From Pallidibacillus pasinlerensis (lineage in GTDB: Bacteria; Bacillota; Bacilli; Bacillales; Caldibacillaceae), in NCBI RefSeq assembly GCF_009996845.1, contig NZ_JAACYS010000005.1:1-64000 (forward strand): 64,000 nt of DNA. Direction: 5' to 3'. Positions within the stretch are counted from its first letter, which is position 1; each line of letters begins with the position of its first letter. The notes below the pieces were generated by a model. That model was given only the letters and a program-made list of their open reading frames with translations, was not told the DNA's origin and ran no database searches. Both the position numbers and the translations under genes were made by a program. Positions 59,315 to 64,000 of this stretch are shown in pieces.

Positions 59315-60688
59315 TTGAAAAAAACAATCGGAGTACTAATTTTAGTTAGTTTTTTGTTTTTTACTTTAGCACCAATAGCTACTACAGCGGAAAACCAAGC
59401 TTCGGAAAATGATAGTGTGTACTATATTATCGTTGACCGTTTTTATAATGGGGACCAAGCAAATGATTTTGAAGTAAATTCACAAGACCCGTTAGCTTAT
59501 CACGGTGGGGATTTTCAAGGAATAATAAAGCAGATTAATTATATAAAAAAGATGGGGTTTACAACAATTGTATTAAGTCCTATTTTTGAAAGTGAAGATG
59601 ATCGTTATTTTAGTAAAAAAATAAAAGATTACTATAAACTAAATCGACATTTTGGTAGTATGGAAGATTTCAAAGAACTTATAAATGTTGCCCATGAAAA
59701 TGAATTAAAAGTGATTCTGGATTTACCGATTACAGATGAAATAACACTAAGCGAGTTATCCGTTGTTGCAAAGTGGTGGGTTGAAGAAACAAATGTTGAT
59801 GGCTATTTATTGGAAAAGCAAGCGGAGTTTGCTATCACGGATTATGAACGTTTTGCTGAAGAAGTAAAAACCGTTAATGAAAAAATTTTTATAATCGTAA
59901 AAAGTGACGACGAATCACTCGATTTACAAAGTTCTTCTATTGATAGTTTTCTATTAAGGGAGTTAACAGAGCTTATGCGAGAAGTTTTAACAAAACCTGA
60001 TCAATTCCTTACTCCATTGTTTCATTATTCATTAGAGAACGAGCAATCGCGTCATTTTTGGAAATACATTGATGATGCACAAACGACTCGTTTTACATAT
60101 GAATTAGTACAACAAAACCAATATCCAGGGGATCGCTGGCCACTTATTTTAACGTATATGTATACAACTCCTGGCGTACCATTTATTTTTTATGGATCAG
60201 AGATTGCGGTAAATGGGGGAGAAGGTGCTGAAAATCATCGTTTAATGGATTTTCGGGCTGATAGCGAATTGATTGAATTTATAGAAAAACTAGGAAAGAT
60301 TAGAAACCACTACCCATCCTTAACGAAAGGGGATATGAAGTTACTTTATGATAAAGATGGGATGACGATTTACTCAAGAACTTATGAAGATGAAACAATG
60401 ATTATTGCATTAAATAATACGTCTGAGAACCAAGTTGTTGAAATATCAAATGAACAAATTGAGCCAAATAAGCAGCTTTCAGGTCTAATAGAAGGGGAAC
60501 TTATTAAAGAAAGTGATGGAAAATATTTAATTCATATTAATCAGCAGCAATCAGAAATTTTTATTGTGCAAAATAAGACAGGAATAAATGTAGTGAATAC
60601 GGTGGTCATGTCATTAGTGCCTGTTGTTTTCGTGTTAATATACTACTACATGTGGCGAAGAGGGAAAAAGAAAGTTGCGAATGAATAG
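59315..60688 (+). CDS. Membrane-anchored GH13-like protein lacking catalytic residues
   Basis: A 457-residue exported protein of the alpha-amylase fold. It has a signal peptide (KKTIGVLILVSFLFFTLAPIATTAEN), then a recognisable TIM-barrel start VYYIIVDRFYNGDQANDFE and YHGGDFQGIIKQINYIKKMGFTTIVLSPIF. Region I is VILDLPITDE (normally D-x-V-x-N-H), region II is VDGYLLEKQ (nucleophile Asp replaced by Glu167), the acid Glu of region III is not found, and region IV is YIDDAQTTRF (normally FxxNHD). A C-terminal helix (VVMSLVPVVFVLIYYYMW) and basic tail anchor it in the membrane. TTG 59315 is nine bases after GTGAGGAGG. It is probably a carbohydrate-binding or structural pseudoenzyme. Confidence 0.85.
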   Translation: MKKTIGVLILVSFLFFTLAPIATTAENQASENDSVYYIIVDRFYNGDQANDFEVNSQDPLAYHGGDFQGIIKQINYIKKMGFTTIVLSPIFESEDDRYFSKKIKDYYKLNRHFGSMEDFKELINVAHENELKVILDLPITDEITLSELSVVAKWWVEETNVDGYLLEKQAEFAITDYERFAEEVKTVNEKIFIIVKSDDESLDLQSSSIDSFLLRELTELMREVLTKPDQFLTPLFHYSLENEQSRHFWKYIDDAQTTRFTYELVQQNQYPGDRWPLILTYMYTTPGVPFIFYGSEIAVNGGEGAENHRLMDFRADSELIEFIEKLGKIRNHYPSLTKGDMKLLYDKDGMTIYSRTYEDETMIIALNNTSENQVVEISNEQIEPNKQLSGLIEGELIKESDGKYLIHINQQQSEIFIVQNKTGINVVNTVVMSLVPVVFVLIYYYMWRRGKKKVANE

Positions 60689-60700
60689 GAAGTTAAGAAA

Positions 60701-60756
60701 GGATTACCGAATGTATCTTCCTCGTTTAATGGGAAGGACAAGTGGTAATCCTTTTG
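60701..60756. terminator. Terminator after the GH13-like gene
   Basis: Stem GGATTACC/GGTAATCC (60701-60708 with 60744-60751), with an inner CTTCC/GGAAG stem, followed by TTTT. Confidence 0.75.
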
Positions 60757-60760
60757 ATGT

Positions 60761-61252
60761 TTAGCGGAAGTTTACAAATTGTACATCAATTGGTAAATCT
60801 GCTTCACGGATGATTGCAATCACTTTTTGTAAATCATCTTTACTTTTACCTGAAACGCGAATTTGATCATCTTGAATTTGGCTTTTAACTTTAAGCTTTG
60901 AGTTTTTTATTAATGTATTAATTTTCTTTGCATTGTCTTTATCAATGCCACTAACAAGTTTTGCCCGTTGACGAACATTACCGCTAAATGCACTTTCAAG
61001 TTTTTCGTATTGGATGTTTTTAATCGGTACATTACGACGAATCAACTTACTTATTAACACGTCTTTTAATTGATTCATTTTAAACTCATCATCAGATATA
61101 AGAACGAGTTCTTCGCCTTCTAATTTAATATCGCTGGAACTTCCTTTGAAGTCATAACGATTTTGGATTTCTTTCATTGCCATATTAACCGCATTCTGTA
61201 CTTCCGAAAAATCTACTTTTGAAACAATATCAAATGAACTTTCCTTTGCCAT
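60761..61252 (-). CDS. yitK: YajQ family nucleotide-binding protein (YitK)
   Basis: A 163-residue UPF0234/YajQ protein, the same length as B. subtilis YitK. It has [38 protein letters not shown], then [49 protein letters not shown]. Two ferredoxin-like domains are expected. Some YajQ proteins bind c-di-GMP or nucleic acid; the role in Bacillus is unproven. GGAGGATAC precedes the ATG. Confidence 0.95.
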   Translation of the reverse strand: MAKESSFDIVSKVDFSEVQNAVNMAMKEIQNRYDFKGSSSDIKLEGEELVLISDDEFKMNQLKDVLISKLIRRNVPIKNIQYEKLESAFSGNVRQRAKLVSGIDKDNAKKINTLIKNSKLKVKSQIQDDQIRVSGKSKDDLQKVIAIIREADLPIDVQFVNFR

Positions 61253-61348
61253 TTGTATCCTCCGTTCCTACTACTATTTGCCTCTATTATATGGAAAAAC
61301 CTACCAATGGGCAAGTGAGTATCGATGAACGGAGCTTTTATGAAGGAA

Positions 61349-61471
61349 TGTCTTTTATAAGGGTTAAAAAGGACAAAACATTACGTTAGTTCATTAGAAT
61401 TGTCTTTAATAGGGGTTCAAAGAGACAAAACCTCACGAGAAAACAAGAGATAAGTCATTTATAGGTGGGAC
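61349..61471. repeat. Relic 52-bp hairpin array (two units plus a decayed third)
   Basis: Unit one at 61349: TGTCTTTTAT, loop AAGGGTT, AAAAAGGACA, 25-base spacer. Unit two at 61401: TGTCTTTAAT, loop AGGGGTT, CAAAGAGACA, 25-base spacer. A shortened unit follows at about 61452 (AGTCATTTAT ... GGGACA). Period, arm length, loop length and the TGTC...GACAAAA frame equal those of the large array at 22061, although arm sequences differ. Confidence 0.75.
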
Positions 61472-61483
61472 AATAAGAATAAG

Positions 61484-61502
61484 AGGCTGTCACGTCGACA
61501 GC
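61484..61502. terminator. Hairpin upstream of the DUF3941-like gene end
   Basis: Stem GGCTGTC/GACAGCC with loop ACGTC; it is almost the same hairpin as at 44-62. On the minus strand it follows the small gene ending at 61510 and could terminate it. Confidence 0.6.
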
Positions 61503-61509
61503 CTTAAAT

Positions 61510-61641
61510 TTACAAATGATCCGTTTTCTTTGAGTATTGCCGTTTCCCAGCTTTCCGGTTCCGTTCTTTCAATTCGTTCGCTTTTTCTCTTTTTGCTTGA
61601 TGATCAACGGGTTTTTTATCGTCATCCTTCGTGTATGACAT
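61510..61641 (-). CDS. Small basic DUF3941-like protein
   Basis: A 43-residue, very hydrophilic protein: MSYTKDDDKKPVDHQAKREK, then ANELKERNRKAGKRQYSKKTDHL. More than a third of residues are Lys or Arg. The ending KRQYSKKTDHL fits the short DUF3941 family of Bacillus as I recall it. GGAGTG lies about seven bases before the ATG. The function is unknown; a disordered nucleic-acid-binding or spore-associated protein is possible. Confidence 0.72.
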   Translation of the reverse strand: MSYTKDDDKKPVDHQAKREKANELKERNRKAGKRQYSKKTDHL

Positions 61642-61688
61642 CTTTTAACACTCCTTAAACAATTTTAAGAAAACGTGCTTCTGTCATA

Positions 61689-62573
61689 TTATTTCGTAAG
61701 ATCGATGTCACTATTCGCTTTTTTGTCTAAGAAAAAGACTGCGATTGCTCCAGGACCTGTATGAGCACCGATTACTGAGCCAATCATATTAATAAAGAAA
61801 TGTTTACATCCATATTGTTCTTCCATCATTTCTTTTATTTGTAATGCAGTATCTTCATCGTCCGCATGACTAATTCCAATTAGTTGATTGGATAAATCCT
61901 CTCCACGTTCACCCATTAAATCCACAATTCGTTTCAGCACTTTTTTCCGTCCGCGAATTTTTTCTAATGGAATTAATTTACCATCTTCCACATGTAATAA
62001 AGGTTTAATGTTTAGCAAACCGCCGACGAAGGCACTAACATTGGAAACTCGTCCACCGCGTCGCAAATATTCCAAATTATCGACAGTAAATAAATGTTGC
62101 ATATGTTCACAATAAAATTTTGCTTCCTCAATAATTGTTTCCTTTGTGGCGCCGCTTTCCATTAGTTTGACTGCATGATTCACGATTAAACCGAGACCGA
62201 GTGAAGCGGCTTTCGTGTCAATAATTGTTAAATCAAACTCAGGATAATCTTCTAGAACTTGTTCCCGGACCATACAAGCTGTTTGATATGTACCTGATAA
62301 TTCGGATGAAAAAGCTAAATAAAGACAAGCTTGACCTTCTTGCGCATATTTTGTAAAGACTTCCGAAAACTGATTAATTGATGCTTGTGACGTTTTTGGA
62401 ACGCTGCCGTTTCGCATTTCATCATAAACTTTTTTTGCTTGAATCCCTACAATATCTTTATATTCTTCATCATTAAGATGAACTGTTAATGGAACTAGTT
62501 CCAAATTATGTTCTGTAATATAACTATGAGGCAAGTCACATGCACTATCAACGATAATTTTTAATGTTGACAT
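61689..62573 (-). CDS. yitS: DegV family fatty-acid-binding protein (YitS-like)
   Basis: A 294-residue two-domain DegV protein that presents bound fatty acids to a fatty-acid kinase (FakB role). Motifs are [12 protein letters not shown] at the start, VPKTSQAS (the lipid-contacting Ser-Gln region), [23 protein letters not shown] and [11 protein letters not shown], plus [18 protein letters not shown] at the end. ATG 62573 follows a GGTGG site; the frame is open to 62606. B. subtilis YitS is 283 residues; the location supports that name, but DegV paralogues are hard to tell apart. Confidence 0.88.
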   Translation of the reverse strand: MSTLKIIVDSACDLPHSYITEHNLELVPLTVHLNDEEYKDIVGIQAKKVYDEMRNGSVPKTSQASINQFSEVFTKYAQEGQACLYLAFSSELSGTYQTACMVREQVLEDYPEFDLTIIDTKAASLGLGLIVNHAVKLMESGATKETIIEEAKFYCEHMQHLFTVDNLEYLRRGGRVSNVSAFVGGLLNIKPLLHVEDGKLIPLEKIRGRKKVLKRIVDLMGERGEDLSNQLIGISHADDEDTALQIKEMMEEQYGCKHFFINMIGSVIGAHTGPGAIAVFFLDKKANSDIDLTK

Positions 62574-62802
62574 ATTACCACCGCTTTCTATTTTTTTCCT
62601 ATTCATAAGTTTATCATTTAGGTGAAAATAAGCAAAGTTTCACCATGCTCAGATCCTATTAACAAAAAGAAGTATTGGGTTTCATTATAGAATATTTTAT
62701 TTTGGGGAATTATAACCATATGAAGCAATATTTATCTTAACGATTGTTTTTTTATATGTAAAGTGGAAATCGTATTAGTTTTATTACAACTTGGAGGAAC
62801 CT

Positions 62803-63102
62803 ATGGTTTTAAATAACGTTAAAAAATTAATCGCAGTCATCATGGGGTCATTTATTTTTGCAGCATCAGTTACAGAAAATTCGAAGGAGATAAAAAAGGC
62901 GATTTTAAATCGATTAAAAAGGGGAGCAACGGTCTTTCCAGTCCATGGAGCCTTTTCAGAACAGGGGAAGGAAATGTTACTAACGGTAATTAGTCGTTAT
63001 GAATTATATGAACTGCGGAAAATTATATTAGAAATTGATCCTAGCGCTTTTACGAATGTTGTTCAAACTGATTCGATTATCGGACATTTCCGCAAAACAT
63101 AA
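62803..63102 (+). CDS. Short YitT-like protein with most of the membrane domain missing
   Basis: A 99-residue protein: an N-terminal hydrophobic helix LNNVKKLIAVIMGSFIFA, like the first helix of YitT proteins, joined directly to a C-terminal DUF2179 domain (VTENSKEIKKAILNRLKRGATVFPVHGAFSEQGKEMLLTVISRYELYELRKIILEIDPSAF). YitT proteins normally have about 280 residues and five or six helices between these parts, so about 170 residues appear to be lost in frame. TTGGAGGAA precedes ATG 62803, so it may still be expressed. It lies beside degV, as yitT lies beside yitS. Confidence 0.75.
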   Translation: MVLNNVKKLIAVIMGSFIFAASVTENSKEIKKAILNRLKRGATVFPVHGAFSEQGKEMLLTVISRYELYELRKIILEIDPSAFTNVVQTDSIIGHFRKT

Positions 63103-63104
63103 GT

Positions 63105-63136
63105 ATGGGACAGTGAAAAAACTGTCCCATTTTTAT
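63105..63136 (+). terminator. Terminator after the YitT-like gene
   Basis: Perfect 10-bp stem ATGGGACAGT/ACTGTCCCAT with a GAAAAA loop and a T-run. Confidence 0.92.
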
Positions 63137-63141
63137 ACAAG

Positions 63142-63474
63142 TTAATACAGCTCTAGGTCTTCCAGTTCGTTTTTGTATTGTTCTTCAAATTGTTGCTCGG
63201 CAATTTCTGCATCTGGAAATGCTTGTTGAACTTGGGCTAAGTCTGACATAGAAATGTTGTCCTTTGATGATTTCCGTTGTTGCAACCGCTCATTATTATA
63301 AAAAGCCAATTGGGCCACCAACTAATAATGGACAATAGGAGAATCTTGTCCTTCTCTCATTTTTCGGGCTTCCGCCTCGGCATATGTTAAATGGTAAGGG
63401 ATTCTTTTTGCATGTTGCTCAACTGCGTTAGAAGCTTGACTTACAAATCGTTTTGATTTTCCGCCTTTTCCCAT
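63142..63474 (-). pseudogene. Small gene split by an in-frame TAG (or two tandem mini-genes)
   Basis: ATG 63474 (GGAGGG site before it) opens a 50-codon frame (MGKGGKSKRFVSQASNAVEQ... ending DSPIVHY) that stops at TAG 63324-63322. The same frame then continues for 59 codons (LVAQLAFYNNERLQQRKS ... AFPDAEIAEQQFEEQYKNELEDLELY) to TAA at 63142. The second part has no ribosome site of its own, though TTG and GTG codons follow the TAG directly. Both halves look like soluble, charged Bacillus miniproteins. The family is not recognised. It may be one decayed gene, readthrough, or two coupled genes. Confidence 0.55.
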
Positions 63475-63733
63475 AAGAAAATCCCTCCATTCTTAATACG
63501 GAACGACTTTTAAATCGTTCAATAATAACTTAACCTACTTCTTATATTTCAATCGTTGAAGAAATAGGAAAATAGGTTAGTAAAATATTAGAAAATTACG
63601 AATATAATTCTCCGGTGGTATTCTTTGGTGTTTTTTCTATAATACAGTTAAGAGATGTGACAGTGTTGTGATCCATAATAAAAATTTTTATTGCAAAAGT
63701 GAATACTATTTATTAAAATAATATTCACAAAAA

Positions 63734-63747
63734 GGAAAACGTTTTCA
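63734..63747 (+). promoter_or_regulatory. cre-like site upstream of cstA
   Basis: GGAAAACGTTTTCA matches the cre consensus TGWAANCGNTNWCA at all fixed positions but the first, 20 bases before the cstA start. CstA is CcpA-repressed in Bacillus, so a functional cre here is plausible. Confidence 0.6.
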
Positions 63748-63767
63748 TAAAAAGGGGGAAGAGAAAC

Positions 63768-64000
63768 ATGGTCACATTTTTTGGGTGTATTGCTTTATTA
63801 ATTTTAGGGTATTTTACGTATGGCAAATTTATTGAAAAAGTCTTCGGACCAAATGAGGCACGTCCAACACCGGCGATTGCGAATAATGACGGTGTTGACT
63901 ATGTGCCAATGAGTAAACCGAAAAATGCACTTATTCAATTATTAAATATTGCTGGAACAGGTCCGATTTTCGGTCCAATTATGGGGGCGTTATTTGGTCC
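63768..64000 (+). CDS. cstA: CstA-family carbon starvation/peptide or pyruvate transporter, N-terminal part
   Basis: The first 77 codons of a gene cut by the window end. It has an N-terminal hydrophobic helix (FFGCIALLILGYFTYGKFIEKVFG), then the CstA blocks RPTPAIANNDGVDYVPMSK and NIAGTGPIFGPIMGALFG. Full-length members have about 600 residues and many helices and transport peptides or pyruvate. AGGGGGAAGAG precedes ATG 63768. Confidence 0.9.
   Translation, partial: MVTFFGCIALLILGYFTYGKFIEKVFGPNEARPTPAIANNDGVDYVPMSKPKNALIQLLNIAGTGPIFGPIMGALFG

Overview
The window is a low-GC chromosome segment from an endospore-forming member of the Bacillaceae. Gene order follows the Bacillus subtilis yhe-yha-yhf-yhj-yis-yit arc closely: sspB, yheD-B-A, yhaX, yhaO-N-M-L, prsA, yhaI, scoC, trpP, hit, ecsABC, yhaA, hmoB, hemEH, yhfH-I, lplJ, yhfN, yhzC, comK, yhjE, addBA, gerPF-A, yisK-L, yitK and degV. 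Spore genes (sspB, the six-gene gerP operon, yhaL, tiny YjcZ-type proteins) and comK place it firmly in this group. I cannot name the species. Gene names rest on recalled family sequences and synteny, not on a search.

Layout. 1-11,300: spore protein, YheD/YheB/YheA, a HAD-like protein, an acyl-CoA ligase behind a perfect cre site, yjlC-ndh, and an M48 protease. 11,300-22,000: the yhaO-yhaN-yhaM nuclease group, PrsA, tiny sporulation proteins, ScoC, TrpP with a TRAP-type leader, Hit. 22,009-23,308: a non-coding satellite of 24 units of 52 bp, each a hairpin. 23,800-31,500: ecsABC, yhaA, a LiaFSR-type cell-envelope stress system, HmoB. 31,500-39,600: a PerR-type operator region, hemEH without hemY, lipoate ligase, a 21-bp-period satellite, azlCD, YhfN. 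39,600-51,700: yhzC/comK, an S9 peptidase, yhjE, an MFS remnant, AddB and AddA. 51,700-54,000: gerP operon. 54,000-64,000: DUF418 protein, yisK, yisL, a FIST-GGDEF-EAL protein, a GH13-like protein lacking catalytic residues, YajQ, DegV, a YitT relic, an amber-interrupted small gene, and the start of cstA.

How genes work together. DNA end processing is concentrated here (AddAB, YhaO/YhaN, YhaM). Protein export and envelope quality control are represented by PrsA, EcsABC, LiaFSR and two M48 proteases. Redox and carbon control appear as candidate PerR, Rex and CcpA sites. Competence and transition-state control are represented by ComK and ScoC.

The most unusual content is repetitive and non-coding. 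There is a 52-bp hairpin satellite, a two-to-three-unit relic with exactly the same 10-7-10-25 geometry about 38 kb away, a 21-bp satellite, four copies of a GC-rich palindromic element sitting just after stop codons, and two loci of a GGTACAGGGGGAC element. The two satellite periods are close to whole numbers of DNA helical turns. Several small or decayed genes (frameshift, amber stop, internal deletion) are also recorded.
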